From Oscillatoria nigro-viridis PCC 7112 (GTDB lineage: Bacteria; Cyanobacteriota; Cyanobacteriia; Cyanobacteriales; Microcoleaceae): a stretch of 64,000 nucleotides of DNA. Each line of letters starts with the position of its first letter. The stretch's first letter is position 1. The position numbers and the translations under genes are program-made. Below the pieces are notes generated by a model. The model ran no database searches and was not told the origin of the DNA. It was given only the letters and a program-made list of their open reading frames with translations. The DNA lies in the NCBI RefSeq assembly GCF_000317475.1, contig NC_019729.1, forward strand, positions 3,300,501 through 3,364,500, written 5' to 3'. Positions 1-9,395 of this stretch are shown piece by piece.

Positions 1-563
1 CGTAAGCGTAACGTCCGTCTATTTCCAAAGTTGCAGAATTAATTCCTATATAGGCTGATGGGGAATATTCAACACACTCAACTTTATAGCCTCGGTTTTC
101 TCCCCAACGAGCATACATTCTCAGCAACATTTCTGCCCAGTCTCGAGCATCTAGGTCATCTATTGCTGCATTAATTATCAGGTAGGCTCCATTTTTGTCG
201 CAAGACCCGCTCAAGGATTGCTCTAATTCACACTCTTCGAGATAGCAGTTTAGTTGAGCTAAATTAGTTTGAAGTTCTTGCTCTAATTCCTCGTCTGCTT
301 GAAATTCGAGCAACTCCAGTGCTGCTGTAGCATCTGCCAAAATTGTTTGGCACTGGTTGAGCTTTGCCTGGTAGGATTGGAGTGCGTCCAGTTCTTGGAG
401 TATCCGTTCAACTGTGTTGGTGCTGTTGCCAGATTCCGGCTGTGCTGCTAGCTGTTGTAACTTTTGGCTCTCGGCGGTTAATGCTGAGCTAAAGACAGTC
501 TTGTAGACCCGTTAGGCGATCGCACAATGTTTCGATGTTGTGTTTGATGTCTATAACTTCCAC
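1..563 (-). pseudogene. prfB: peptide chain release factor 2-like protein, N-terminal part, with abnormal +1 frameshift site
   Basis: Runs off the left edge, so only the N-terminal part is visible. A GTG start at 563 opens a 24-codon leader ending in CTT TAG (stop at 491-489). A +1 shift at CTT joins it to a long open frame: a coiled-coil N-terminal domain, then DARDWAEMLLRMYARWGE and SATLEIDGRYAY, which are clear RF2 signatures. RF2 genes classically carry a leader of about 25 codons with CUU UGA C, and RF2 itself reads that UGA. Here the stop is TAG, which is an RF1 codon, so the usual autoregulation cannot work. No SD-like stimulator such as AGGGGG precedes the slippery codon. The normally invariant AGxGGTxAQDW motif reads INAAIDDLDARDW. 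I infer a diverged or decaying RF2 paralogue. The GGQ domain lies outside the window. Confidence 0.7.
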
Positions 564-670
564 TGTGAGTTCTCTTGGTTTTGGGTGGTAATATTGATTT
601 TAGCTGAAATTTCGACATTTCAGCAATTAATCCATGTATCCGTGTCCAAATCCGTGTTGTGCCTTCCTTC

Positions 671-2254
671 TTATATATACTGCGAACCTGTTGAATTGAA
701 AGTTTTACCGCATTCGTGAGCGCATACGTCCAACCTTTTAGAACAGGAAAAACTTTTTGTGAGGTCTTCGCGAAACCAATCTCTGGCGATCGCCTCTTTC
801 ACCGATTGAGTTCTGAGAGAATTAAAGCCATTTCCGTACTTTTCAATTAAAGCCAGCATTTGCGGTCTGTAAGTGTGGTTGTAAACAGCGTATTTAGTAT
901 GGCTTACCCAACAGCAAGGCCAGAGTTCCGCTTCAAAACTGATAAAAATCTCTTGGGTGGCTTGAGTTTGACAGCTAATTTCTACATTTCGGTAGTAATT
1001 GTTTAGGCTACCAAATTTTTCTACAGCTTGGATAAATTGGTCTCCCTGGGGATTTTTATATTGTTCCAACGATGGGGGTTGGAGTTCTTCGCTGGCTGGC
1101 TTTGATGGGACAGAAGGAACTGGTTCTGGTGCTTGAGAGGTTTCGATAGCTATAGCTTGATACCAAGCATAATTTGCTTTTTCTGGTTGCCCCAACTGCG
1201 TCAACACTTTAGCTAAATTGCGATAAGCTCCGGCAAAATTGGGTTGAAGCTCGATCGCCTTTTGGTAATAAGCACTAGCTGGCTGCCACTGTTGCTGTTG
1301 AGCATAAAGACTGCCCACATTAGCATAAACTTCTGGAAAATTAGGCTGAATTTTTAGGGCTTTTGCGTAACAGTCTGCTGCTGCTTGCATCTTCCCCAAA
1401 CCTTGAACAGCGTTGCCTAAAGTTTTCCAGGCTGCTGCAAAATTAGGTTGAATTTTTAGGGCTTGTTGGCCGGCTGCGATCGCCTCTGACAGTTGCCCTT
1501 GTTTCAAGCATTCCTCAGCTTGTCGCTGGAACTGAAGCGCGGCCTGTTCTTGATGCTGAGGGGCTGATACATTAGCTGTTGCTGGTTGGTTTGGGCGATC
1601 GCTCTTAGCCTCTACCTGAGAGTTTTCTACCTTCTGGGGCTGTTGATTGGCGGACTCTTTGTCATAAATCTCTTTCGCCACAAAACGAGAGGTTGCTTTC
1701 GGTACAAACTCGACAAATCCTAATTGTTGGGCTAAATCCCGCGCTGCTTCTACTTGGTGCTGGTTGTGTTCAAATATCAAGTAGTGCCATACAGCTTTTC
1801 CGCCAGCTTGGATAAAGGCATTAACCGACTGCATTATCCTGTCCCAGTTGGTATTTTGGCGGTAGATGCTGTTAGTATCTGCCAACCCGTCGATACTAAA
1901 AATTACGCGATCGCGTTCTCCTGTCATCGCCTTAGCCAGCCTGTGCCACCAGTCTGGATTGCGTCCGCTACCGTTGGTGTACAGGCAGATATGAGGAACT
2001 CCCATGCGGTGCAAATATTCGATCGCGGGAATTGTGGTATTGCTAGTCATAGCATCGCCGTAGTTCCCGCACATATACACCAAATCCAACTGAGAGCAAA
2101 ACTCTTGTGGGAAAATTCTCTCAATATCCTCCATCTTTAATTCTGCCCCCGGCAAAATCGGGTTGTCGGTGCGGGGACACTGCGGGCAAGCTGCATTGCA
2201 CCTGGAGGTAATTTCTACGCTGACTCTCCTGATATCTTCATATTTTAAGTACAT
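671..2254 (-). CDS. radical SAM protein with TPR domain inserted before a C-terminal twitch/SPASM-like cysteine domain
   Basis: A 527-residue protein. Residues 1-195 form a radical-SAM core with the 4Fe-4S motif C19-x3-C23-x2-C26 (CNAACPQC). A low-complexity linker (about 196-238) leads into roughly four TPR repeats (about 240-375), for example YYQKAIELQPNFAGAYRNL. After a second Pro-rich linker the chain resumes with NVEISC, WPCCW (C447-C448) and late cysteines C504, C511 and C515, which resembles the auxiliary-cluster region of twitch/SPASM radical-SAM proteins. The TPR block therefore seems inserted near the end of the catalytic barrel. The substrate is unknown; TPRs suggest docking to a protein or glycan-assembly partner. 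The TPR module closely resembles the N-terminal repeats of the TPR-methyltransferase at 52368-54686. It is transcribed alone, and its stop lies 108 nt from the prfB-like leader. Confidence 0.8.
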   Translation of the reverse strand: MYLKYEDIRRVSVEITSRCNAACPQCPRTDNPILPGAELKMEDIERIFPQEFCSQLDLVYMCGNYGDAMTSNTTIPAIEYLHRMGVPHICLYTNGSGRNPDWWHRLAKAMTGERDRVIFSIDGLADTNSIYRQNTNWDRIMQSVNAFIQAGGKAVWHYLIFEHNQHQVEAARDLAQQLGFVEFVPKATSRFVAKEIYDKESANQQPQKVENSQVEAKSDRPNQPATANVSAPQHQEQAALQFQRQAEECLKQGQLSEAIAAGQQALKIQPNFAAAWKTLGNAVQGLGKMQAAADCYAKALKIQPNFPEVYANVGSLYAQQQQWQPASAYYQKAIELQPNFAGAYRNLAKVLTQLGQPEKANYAWYQAIAIETSQAPEPVPSVPSKPASEELQPPSLEQYKNPQGDQFIQAVEKFGSLNNYYRNVEISCQTQATQEIFISFEAELWPCCWVSHTKYAVYNHTYRPQMLALIEKYGNGFNSLRTQSVKEAIARDWFREDLTKSFSCSKRLDVCAHECGKTFNSTGSQYI

Positions 2255-2441
2255 GAGTTTTCCCCAATTAATTTGTGATTAATATTGTTGAAATCGCGAT
2301 CGACAGAATTAGATAACAAGAGTTTTGATTGAGTGATTAAAAAGTAAAATTATACCTCATGCAGGTTGCCAACATGATATAAGTTTTTTTAATGGTGTAC
2401 ACGGGACGGGATGAGGACTATCTTGGTGGTAAATCTTAATC

Positions 2442-2482
2442 AAAAACCGCGGCCCAATGTCGATCGAGCCGCGGTTTTTTTT
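2442..2482 (-). terminator. rho-independent terminator after the Bax-inhibitor-like gene
   Basis: A 12-bp perfect stem: AAAAACCGCGGC at 2442-2453 pairs with GCCGCGGTTTTT at 2468-2479, with a 14-nt loop. There are A/T tracts on both sides, so it could work in both directions. It lies 16 nt beyond the stop of the minus-strand gene at 2498. Confidence 0.8.
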
Positions 2483-2497
2483 AAGCTAAAGTTTCAA

Positions 2498-3226
2498 TTA
2501 ATCCCGGCCGTTGAGAGCAATCAGCAGGCGCAGAATAAAGATGAACAAGTTGATGTAGGTCAAGTACATCGACAGAGCGGCGGGCAAATACTGGTCGTCG
2601 CGGTAGCTGCGGGGTAATATGTAAAAATCGACGATCGCAGCGCCGGCGAACAGAAATACGCCAATGCCGGAAATGCCTATTTCCAACCAAGTTGGGGTGT
2701 AGACGCCAAATAGAGACAGCAGAAACTGACCGACAACGACGACTAACAAAGCAATCACACCTAAACTGATAGTTTTGGTGAGGGCCATGCCGTCTTCTTC
2801 AGAAAGGTTGGAGCCAATTTGGCGGGCGGCGATAAAGGTAATGCCGCAGCCGAGGGCCGCAAAAGCGATGCCGGAGATGCCGACGCCTTGGGCTCTGAGG
2901 GCTGTAAATACCAATCCGCTGAGGGTGTAGCCGGAAAGCAGGCTGTAGGTTGCCAGCAGGGGTAAAGCGGTGTTTTTGTTGCCTTGTTCGGCGGCACCGC
3001 GGGCGACGAAGAATAGAATTAATTCTACGACGATCGCGGCGATGAATGTGGGAAAGAAGATCCCGGGATAGTTGCGGATCACTCCGAGGCCCCCGTAGGT
3101 GCCGACAGCAGTTAAGACAAGTCCGCCGCCCACGAAGGGGAGAGCGTTGGAGATGACGTTGGGGCCTACCAGCGCGTGGTTTTTGGCCTCGCGCACGGCT
3201 TCGCGGAAATTGCTAGTGTTACTCAC
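2498..3226 (-). CDS. Bax inhibitor-1 (YccA/YbhL) family membrane protein
   Basis: A 242-residue, very hydrophobic protein with about seven predicted transmembrane segments. The C-terminal signature SMYLTYINLFIFILRLL is typical of the BI-1/TMBIM family (YbhL, YccA, LifeGuard). The N-terminus is short, polar and cytosolic (SNTSNFREAVREAKNHALVG). The family includes pH-sensitive calcium-leak channels and FtsH-associated proteins; the role here is not known. The gene is monocistronic, with a terminator just downstream and a long A/T-rich upstream region. Length is normal. Confidence 0.85.
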   Translation of the reverse strand: MSNTSNFREAVREAKNHALVGPNVISNALPFVGGGLVLTAVGTYGGLGVIRNYPGIFFPTFIAAIVVELILFFVARGAAEQGNKNTALPLLATYSLLSGYTLSGLVFTALRAQGVGISGIAFAALGCGITFIAARQIGSNLSEEDGMALTKTISLGVIALLVVVVGQFLLSLFGVYTPTWLEIGISGIGVFLFAGAAIVDFYILPRSYRDDQYLPAALSMYLTYINLFIFILRLLIALNGRD

Positions 3227-3766
3227 GAGGATTTACCTAATGTTGGCTGAGAATTGCTATTTATTATTGTGACAGCTTTACACTTTGTTTGCAAAACCTG
3301 AAAGAGTTTAAAGATTTGATAAAGAAGGGGGGTGAAATCACTCCCAAGCAGGGATCGATTGTTTATAATCGACTGCGTACAGGTCTGTGCCGTGTCGCTG
3401 TCTGGCACGGTTGCGCGTCGCGGCAAAGCTATAATTTCGGTTAAAGGGCCGGCGCTATCTGCGGCAAAGGGCTAGCTTAAAGTCGATCGATTTTGGATGG
3501 GGGATTTACGATTGGGGATTAAGGAGTCTATGCTAGAGGCAGGGGCAAAAGTTGATTTTAGGTTTTTGATTTGCGACTTAGTTGAAACTAGGGACTAGAA
3601 ATTTCAATAATCTAAAATATAAAATATAAAATCTCAAATATAAAATCTCCAATCTAAAATCTCAAATCGGTTCCTTTAATTGCTAAGGTAGCTCAGACAA
3701 AGGATACCCATAAAATTAATGAATAGATCGAGTTCTATCGACAAACTGCTAAATAGGTAATGTCCA
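3227..3766. other. 540-nt intergenic region between divergent genes, with A/T heptamer repeats
   Basis: Holds the promoters of the Bax-inhibitor-like gene (leftward) and the PEP-CTERM gene (rightward). At about 3606-3667 there is a run of AAATATA/AAAATCT/CAAATCT heptamers, a low-complexity repeat that recurs through this genome (9141, 12049, 39370, 45177). I see no convincing gene. Confidence 0.6.
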
Positions 3767-4093
3767 ATGCCCACATTTTTTGAGCGCACATTATTGCTAT
3801 CTACAGCCGGAATTTTATTGGCTGCCGCCGTTATTTCCGGCGGTCAAGCTGCCGTTGCAGCTAATGTCCGAGCCGTTTCTACCGCTACTTTAGGGCAGGG
3901 TTCAGAGCATTTGCTGCTGGCTGATAATATCGGTCAACTCCCGCAACGTACAACTTTTTCAAGCCAGAACCGGGTAACGGTAAGCCGGGAGCCTCTGCCC
4001 GCAAGAATTCCTGAGCCTTCGACGGTGGTAGGGTTGGGTTTAGTGGCGGGTTCGCTGGCGCTGAGTCGCCGGAGAGTGAGAGTGAAAAATTAG
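3767..4093 (+). CDS. small PEP-CTERM sorted secreted protein
   Basis: A 108-residue protein. Residues 1-32 are a signal peptide with hydrophobic core LLLSTAGILLAAAVISGG and an AxA-type end (AVAA). The C-terminus is a textbook PEP-CTERM sorting tail: IPEPST at 81-86, a hydrophobic helix at about 87-100, then the basic end RRRVRVKN. PEP-CTERM proteins are processed by exosortase and in cyanobacteria are usually linked to the envelope or exopolysaccharide. The mature part is only about 45 residues and has no domain I recognise. The stop codon TAG lies inside the left arm of the downstream terminator. Confidence 0.85.
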   Translation: MPTFFERTLLLSTAGILLAAAVISGGQAAVAANVRAVSTATLGQGSEHLLLADNIGQLPQRTTFSSQNRVTVSREPLPARIPEPSTVVGLGLVAGSLALSRRRVRVKN

Positions 4094-4118
4094 ACTTTTT
4101 GCCAAAAGTCTAATTTTT
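4085..4118 (+). terminator. bidirectional terminator between PEP-CTERM gene and chlD
   Basis: A perfect 15-bp inverted repeat: AAAAATTAGACTTTT at 4085-4099 pairs with its complement at 4104-4118 around a 4-nt loop (TGCC). The right arm ends in a T tract and the left begins with an A tract, so it can stop the rightward PEP-CTERM transcript and the leftward chlD transcript. The PEP-CTERM stop codon (4091-4093) is within the stem. Just beyond (about 4128-4160) is a short degenerate ACGCAGATAAA-type repeat. Confidence 0.85.
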
Positions 4119-4175
4119 GGATTTTTAACCGCAGATAAACGCGGATAAACGCAGATAAATCCGGGTATCAGCATT

Positions 4176-6266
4176 TTAGCCGATCGCGTCGCGCAGAGCA
4201 TTTTTAGTCATAGCTGCGATCGACTGTTCGCTAGCTTTGGGCAAGTGATAGTATTTCCCTCCAGAAGTCTTGGCCAATTCCTTCGCAAAGCCAGTCGAAA
4301 TAAACTTGCTCTCGGTATCAATCACCAGCAACTGCATTCCCAACCCGCGAATTTTGGCAGCAATTTCTAACAATTCCTGCTTAATATCAGGCTTTTCTCC
4401 ATCTACAATCGGTTCGCCCAAAGAACGAGCCAAAGGAATATTACCGCGTCCGTCAGTAATGGCGACAATCGCAACTTGACCGATATCTCCAGACTGACGC
4501 GCGTTGACTCCCACCCGCACTGCTTGAGTCAAACCGTGGGCCAGGGGGGAACCGCCGCCGCAGGGGAGTCTTTCCAAACGCTTGCGGGCCAAGGCTATGG
4601 AGCGAGTCGGCGGTAGCAGCACTTCTGCTTGTTCTCCGCGAAACGGAATCAGAGCAACTTGGTCGCGGCTTTGATAAGCTTCTGTGAGTAGCTGCATGAC
4701 TGCACCTTTGGCCGACTGCATCCGGTTGAGGGCCATCGAACCCGAAGCATCGACGACAAAAACGACTAAAGCTCCAGCTTTTCTGGCCAAGCGCTTCGCC
4801 CGAATGTCTCCCTGTTCGACAAATACACGGCGCTCAACCTCCCCTTGCCCGCCCTTGCTAAGGGGGGGTTGGGGGGGGTGAGCATTCCTGTCGCGGCGGG
4901 CTTTTTGGTAGGGTGCGGCGGCTCTGAGGGTGGCGTCAACGGCGATGCGGCGGACGGGGCCTTTGGGCAATACTGGCTTGACGTAACGGCCTCTATCTTC
5001 GGAGAAAATGGTGCTGCGGCTTCCCGATTTGCCTTGGCGGTTGGCATTTTGGGCGAAAAACAGCACGTCTGGGTCGAGAATTACGCCTTCGGGGTCGAAG
5101 AGAAATTCTTCGGGAATGCTGGTTTCTTCTTGTTCTTCGGGAGGTTCGTCTTCTTTGTCTTCTTCTTCCTCGTCTTCTTCTTGTTCTTGTTCCGATTTTT
5201 CTGGTGGCGGTGGCGGTGGCGGGGGAGGAGGAGGGTTTTCGTCTGGGGGAGTTTGGATGATGGTGGCGCGGGGTACGATGACTAATTCTACGGCGCGGCG
5301 CAGGTCTTCGGCGTTAACTTCTGTGCGTCCTTCGATGGCGGCGGCGGCTTTGGCGACGCGGACTGCGAATATTTCGGCGCGGTGTCCTTGAACGCCACCC
5401 CGGATGGCTTCTTCTACTAGGTAGGCAATTTGTTCGCGTTTAATGCTGACATCTTTGAGCCATTCTCTGGCTAAGATGATTTGGGTTTTGAGGTTTTCGG
5501 TGTCTTCGGCGTATTGATTGAGAAATTCTTGGGGGGAGCTTGAGTAGGATAAAGCTTGTTCTACTGCGTAGACTCTTTCTTCTATTTCGAGTGCTGCGTC
5601 GGCTGAAAGTACGATCGCGATGCGATCGAGCAAATGTTCTCTGAGCGGCCCTTCTTCGGGGTTGTAGGTGGCGATAAATAGAGGTTTGCAGGGGTGTTGG
5701 AAGCTAATGCCTTCGCGCTCTATTTGGTTGCGGCCTTCGGTTAATACTGTTAGCAATTGGTTGGAAATGTTGTCGTCGAGGAGGTTAATTTCGTCTACAT
5801 AAAGTACGCCTCGATTTGCTTGGGCCAAAAGTCCTGGTTGAAATACGGTTTGACCGGATTTTACTGATTGCTCAACATCGACGGAACCTAAGAGTCTGTC
5901 TTCGGTGACACCCAAAGGAATTTGAATGAATGGTGTGGGAATTATTTCAGTATTTGGGAAATTAGTATCGGTGGTGTGGGCATCTTGCCCGCTATTTTCT
6001 GGTAACAATCCTGATGCCTGTTCGGCAATAATTTCATTCGGTTCGGCGTTGCAAAAAGAATCTTTAACAATTTCAATGGGTGGCAGTAAGGAGTGCAAGG
6101 CACGGGCCATTACTGATTTTGCTGTACCGCGGCGGCCTGCGATCGCAACTCCTCCCAATCCAGGATCGACTGCTGCTAACAGCAGGGCTAGTTTGATTGC
6201 TTCTTGCCCGACTACGGCTGTGAGGGGAAAGGCTGCGGTGGAAGGGCTAATGTTGGCTGCGGGCAT
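4176..6266 (-). CDS. chlD: magnesium chelatase subunit D
   Basis: A 696-residue protein. With ChlH and ChlI it inserts Mg2+ into protoporphyrin IX at the start of chlorophyll synthesis. Residues 1-340 are a ChlI-like AAA+ module (GRRGTAKS at 44-51, the [15 protein letters not shown] helix, LLDRIAIVL). Residues about 345-395 are a polyproline tract followed by a Glu/Asp-rich linker. The C-terminal half is a von Willebrand A domain with MIDAS motif DASGSM and ITDGRGN. Between YQKARR and [15 protein letters not shown] is an in-frame insertion including [12 protein letters not shown], encoded by a palindromic repeat (about 4838-4893). This makes the protein slightly longer than usual. The start lies 34 nt after the stop of the upstream histidine kinase, so co-transcription is possible. 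Confidence 0.95.
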   Translation of the reverse strand: MPAANISPSTAAFPLTAVVGQEAIKLALLLAAVDPGLGGVAIAGRRGTAKSVMARALHSLLPPIEIVKDSFCNAEPNEIIAEQASGLLPENSGQDAHTTDTNFPNTEIIPTPFIQIPLGVTEDRLLGSVDVEQSVKSGQTVFQPGLLAQANRGVLYVDEINLLDDNISNQLLTVLTEGRNQIEREGISFQHPCKPLFIATYNPEEGPLREHLLDRIAIVLSADAALEIEERVYAVEQALSYSSSPQEFLNQYAEDTENLKTQIILAREWLKDVSIKREQIAYLVEEAIRGGVQGHRAEIFAVRVAKAAAAIEGRTEVNAEDLRRAVELVIVPRATIIQTPPDENPPPPPPPPPPPEKSEQEQEEDEEEEDKEDEPPEEQEETSIPEEFLFDPEGVILDPDVLFFAQNANRQGKSGSRSTIFSEDRGRYVKPVLPKGPVRRIAVDATLRAAAPYQKARRDRNAHPPQPPLSKGGQGEVERRVFVEQGDIRAKRLARKAGALVVFVVDASGSMALNRMQSAKGAVMQLLTEAYQSRDQVALIPFRGEQAEVLLPPTRSIALARKRLERLPCGGGSPLAHGLTQAVRVGVNARQSGDIGQVAIVAITDGRGNIPLARSLGEPIVDGEKPDIKQELLEIAAKIRGLGMQLLVIDTESKFISTGFAKELAKTSGGKYYHLPKASEQSIAAMTKNALRDAIG
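4838..4893. repeat. palindromic C-run/TTGCTAA/G-run repeat inserted in frame in chlD
   Basis: The core on the plus strand is CCCTTGCTAAGGGGGGG followed by TTGGGGGGGG. Related copies lie at 17186-17224 and twice at 32398-32493. On the coding strand it reads [12 protein letters not shown] and adds about 19 residues between two conserved blocks of the VWA-proximal region. The reading frame is intact. Confidence 0.8.
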
Positions 6267-6300
6267 AGGATTTTCGGATGTAAAAATTTGAACTTAATGT

Positions 6301-7509
6301 TTAGCTTACTTCTTGGAGTATTTTAACTTCTTGCGGCAGAATCACGGTAAAAGTTGAGCCGACTCCTATTTCTGATACTAACTCGATTTTGCCTTGCAGC
6401 AGCGAGACGAGCCGCGATACTATTGCTAATCCCAGCCCCGTGCCTTCGGTAGGAAAGAGCTGTTTGCCTGCTTCTCCTGCTTGAAAGAAGGGGTCAAAGA
6501 TGCGGTTTGTATCTTCGGGGGCGATGCCAATGCCGGTATCTGTAATTGCGATCGCCCAATTTCCTTCTCCAACAAGGTGGCAACTTAATTCGATGCTACC
6601 AGATTCTGTATAGCGAATGGCATTGCTCAGCAGGTTGATCAGAATTTGTTGCAGTCGCTGTACGTCGGCGATTACTTGTCTTGGGGCGCCGTCGCTGGTA
6701 ACAGTCAGCTTTAATCCTTTAGCATCAGCAATTGGCTGCATCATTTCTCTTACGGTGTTAATTACAGATTGTACATTAGTTGGCCGCAGGTTAAGTTTAA
6801 TTTTTCCGGCATCGGCGCGAGAAAGTTCTAGTGCGTCGTTAATCATGCGAAGCAACTGTCTGCCGTTGCGTAATACTCGCTCGATGTGTTCGATGCCGGG
6901 GAGGGTATCTTTGATTTCAGATTGCCATTTTTCTTGGCGCAAAAACAGTTCGGAATAACCAATTATTGAGTTGAGAGGAGTTTTGAGTTCGTGAGCTAAA
7001 TGGTAGACGTTTTCTTGATTGACGCTGACGAGGCGAGCGAGTTCTTGATTGGTGAGTTTTAACTGAGTTTGGATTTGTTGAAGTTCCCGCAGCCTCTGAG
7101 CGACGTAGCTGTTGAAACACTGGGCAATTGCTTCGTCTACTACGGCATCTATCAGCCTAAAAGCTCTGAATACGTCGGCGGTGGTTCCTGCTAGCAATTC
7201 TGATTCTAAATGCGAGAATATTACTTGACGCAATAAGTGGTATTCCCGGGCTACTTCTGCAGCATCGTAGCCTTGTTCGGCTCTGAGAAATCCGTGATCT
7301 AAACTGGCTTCAATTATTAGTTTTATTTCGCTGTTTTGATATTGGGAAAGCACTGTGACCATCGCCGCCAGCAGGTGAGGTATGTGATTTTCGATTGCTG
7401 AGTGCGGTAAGGCGTCAGCGGTTTCAATTTTCCGATCCTGACGAACTGCTTCAATCCAGTTTTTGACGATAGTATCGGTTTTGTCGGCGAGCACTTGGCT
7501 GTAGTCCAT
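6301..7509 (-). CDS. histidine kinase with RsbRD-type N-terminal sensor domain
   Basis: A 402-residue soluble kinase. Residues 1-130 resemble the RsbRD_N helical globin-like domain (WIEAVR, DHGFLRAEQGYDAAEVAREYHLLRQVIF). A short coiled coil (about 138-168) leads into HisKA with phospho-acceptor H173 in LAHELKTPLNSIIGYSELF. HATPase_c motifs are the N box LLSNAIRY, G1 DTGIGIAPED and G2 GTGLGLAIV. No transmembrane segment, so a cytoplasmic signal is likely. It is a close paralogue of the kinase at 9396-10583; the two bracket the permease at 7791. chlD lies 34 nt downstream on the same strand. Confidence 0.88.
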   Translation of the reverse strand: MDYSQVLADKTDTIVKNWIEAVRQDRKIETADALPHSAIENHIPHLLAAMVTVLSQYQNSEIKLIIEASLDHGFLRAEQGYDAAEVAREYHLLRQVIFSHLESELLAGTTADVFRAFRLIDAVVDEAIAQCFNSYVAQRLRELQQIQTQLKLTNQELARLVSVNQENVYHLAHELKTPLNSIIGYSELFLRQEKWQSEIKDTLPGIEHIERVLRNGRQLLRMINDALELSRADAGKIKLNLRPTNVQSVINTVREMMQPIADAKGLKLTVTSDGAPRQVIADVQRLQQILINLLSNAIRYTESGSIELSCHLVGEGNWAIAITDTGIGIAPEDTNRIFDPFFQAGEAGKQLFPTEGTGLGLAIVSRLVSLLQGKIELVSEIGVGSTFTVILPQEVKILQEVS

Positions 7510-7790
7510 GATGTCTGCGTGGGGGTTGAGTTTGGCAGAGATTGCCCATGCTTCATTGTAGTTGAGCTATCGCCCGATCGCCATACCAAACTTCTGGCGA
7601 TCGCGACCCTGCCAAAAGAAGTAGTTTTGATGTAATTTTTTCCCCGTGCCGGATCTCTCTCTAGGGGTCGATCCCAGCTTGTTGCTCGGATAATCAGCCG
7701 TTCAACCTATTGACATAAGAGCCATAAAGTAGTAAATTGCCTCACACTAATAGTTTTTAATTTTAATTTTTAATTTTTTCAGGGGACTAA

Positions 7791-9128
7791 ATGGAAAACG
7801 TGCAAGCTGTAATTGCTGCAACAACATTTATATGTGTAATTTTCTTAATAATTACAGAATGGATACACCTCACAGTTGCGGCATTTCTGGGAGCGGTGAT
7901 TCTGGTTTTTACCCACGTGATGACGTTAAACAACGCGATCGAATATATCAGTCGGAGTCACGCCACGCTGGGCTTATTTTTCGGAGTCATGGTAATGGTG
8001 AGAGCCTTTGAGCCTACCAAAGTATTTGAATACTTGGCAACTCAAATGGTGCTTTTGGCGAAAGGCAAAGGCAAAAATCTCTTGCTGGGTATTGTCGCAA
8101 TTACTACCCCAATTTGTGCAGTTTTGCCCAATGCCACGACAGTCATGCTGCTAGCACCATTAATTCCGCCAATGGCAGAAGAAGTCGGTGTAGATTTTGT
8201 GCCGTTACTGATTTTAATGGTATTTGTGGCTAACAGTTCGGGACTGCTGACAATCGTGGGCGATCCGGCGACATTCATTGTCGGCGATGCTATTAACATG
8301 AGCTTTGCAGATTACCTGGTAAAGTTAAGTTTGGGCGGGGCGATCGCAGTAGGAGTGATAGTAGTTATGCTGCCTTGGCTGTTCCGCGAAATTTGGCACA
8401 AGAACTTAGACGATTTAGAACATTTGCCGCACCCAAAAATCAATCACCCGCGAGTTTTAGCAGTAGGCGGCTTAATTATAGCTTTCGTGCTGACATTTTT
8501 TGTAATAGGAGAGTCTCTGCCCGTGCCTATTTCACCGGCAGCGGTTGCTTTGCTGGGGGCTGCTTTGGCAATGCTTTTAGCTCACCATTCCCAAATTGAT
8601 TCTGTTAATAATATTTTGCGAGATTTAGATTGGAGTACGCTGCTATTTTTTATGTCTATCTTTGTGCTGATTGGCGGTTTGGAAAAAACCGGAGTGATCG
8701 CCAATATATCTGGAATATTAGCAGTGATTTTAGGTAAAAATATTTTTCTGGGTTCTTTAGTTTTGTTATTTTTTGTGGGTTTGATGTCGAGCGTGGTGCC
8801 AAATATTCCGCTGGTAGTGGCGATGGTGCCGCTGCTAAAACAGTATGTTGTCAATGTCGGGCTCGCACCTGCAGAGGTGCTGGCTCCGGATTTTGCAGGG
8901 CAGTTTCCACTTGCTGTGCTGCCGCTGTTTTATGCGATGATGTATGGAGCAACTTTAGGCGGAAATGGCACTTTGGTAGGAGCTTCTTCTAATATAGTGG
9001 CGGCGGGAATTTCTGAACAGCACGGGCGCCGGATTTCTTTTCAAACTTTTCTGCGTTACGGGCTTCCTGTGATGGCGCTGCAATTAATAAGTGCGGCTGT
9101 TTATGTAACTATTCGGTTTCTGATTTGA
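7791..9128 (+). CDS. ion transporter superfamily permease (ArsB/NhaD/SLC13-like)
   Basis: A 445-residue integral membrane protein with about 11-12 hydrophobic segments. Features of the ArsB/NhaD/P-protein branch of the ion-transporter superfamily: two inverted halves, helix-break motifs PNATTVMLLAPLIPPMAEEV and GDPATFIVGD in the first half, and VPNIPLVVAMVPLLK and GGNGTLVGASSNIVAAGI in the second. The substrate could be Na+/H+, arsenite, or a dicarboxylate or sulfate anion; the sequence alone does not decide. A strong SD (AGGGGA) precedes the ATG. The flanking paralogous kinases may regulate it, but this is inference from position only. Confidence 0.85.
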   Translation: MENVQAVIAATTFICVIFLIITEWIHLTVAAFLGAVILVFTHVMTLNNAIEYISRSHATLGLFFGVMVMVRAFEPTKVFEYLATQMVLLAKGKGKNLLLGIVAITTPICAVLPNATTVMLLAPLIPPMAEEVGVDFVPLLILMVFVANSSGLLTIVGDPATFIVGDAINMSFADYLVKLSLGGAIAVGVIVVMLPWLFREIWHKNLDDLEHLPHPKINHPRVLAVGGLIIAFVLTFFVIGESLPVPISPAAVALLGAALAMLLAHHSQIDSVNNILRDLDWSTLLFFMSIFVLIGGLEKTGVIANISGILAVILGKNIFLGSLVLLFFVGLMSSVVPNIPLVVAMVPLLKQYVVNVGLAPAEVLAPDFAGQFPLAVLPLFYAMMYGATLGGNGTLVGASSNIVAAGISEQHGRRISFQTFLRYGLPVMALQLISAAVYVTIRFLI

Positions 9129-9140
9129 AGAAGTCAATCG

Positions 9141-9314
9141 ATTTTAGATTTTAGATTTTAGATTTTAGATTAAAGAATTGAAGCATTGACCCACGGATCG
9201 AGTCGGAGGGCAAGTTTCATCGGATACAGGTTTTTTATTTCTGCACGGATGAATCCGGGGGCTTGTATCCTGGATGCTTTCGGTCATTAGTCATTAGTTA
9301 TTAGTCATTAGTTT
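9141..9314. repeat. A/T-rich tandem heptamers (TTTTAGA and TTAGTCA/TTAGTTA)
   Basis: Positions 9141-9172 are four copies of TTTTAGA-type heptamers. Positions 9282-9314 are ATTAGTC/ATTAGTT heptamers. They lie between the permease stop and the convergent kinase gene and probably have no coding role. Confidence 0.75.
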
Positions 9315-9395
9315 TGTTGCGAGAGGAATAAAGAAGGAGTAAGGTGCTTAGTTGTGACCTAAATATAGAGATTGAAGTGAGTCTTAAATCTCAAA

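Noticed and set aside
1754..2140. 128-codon plus-strand open frame
   Set aside because: Antisense of the radical-SAM core; no independent evidence.
5008..5391. Ser/Gly-rich plus-strand open frame
   Set aside because: Antisense of the acidic/polyproline linker of chlD.
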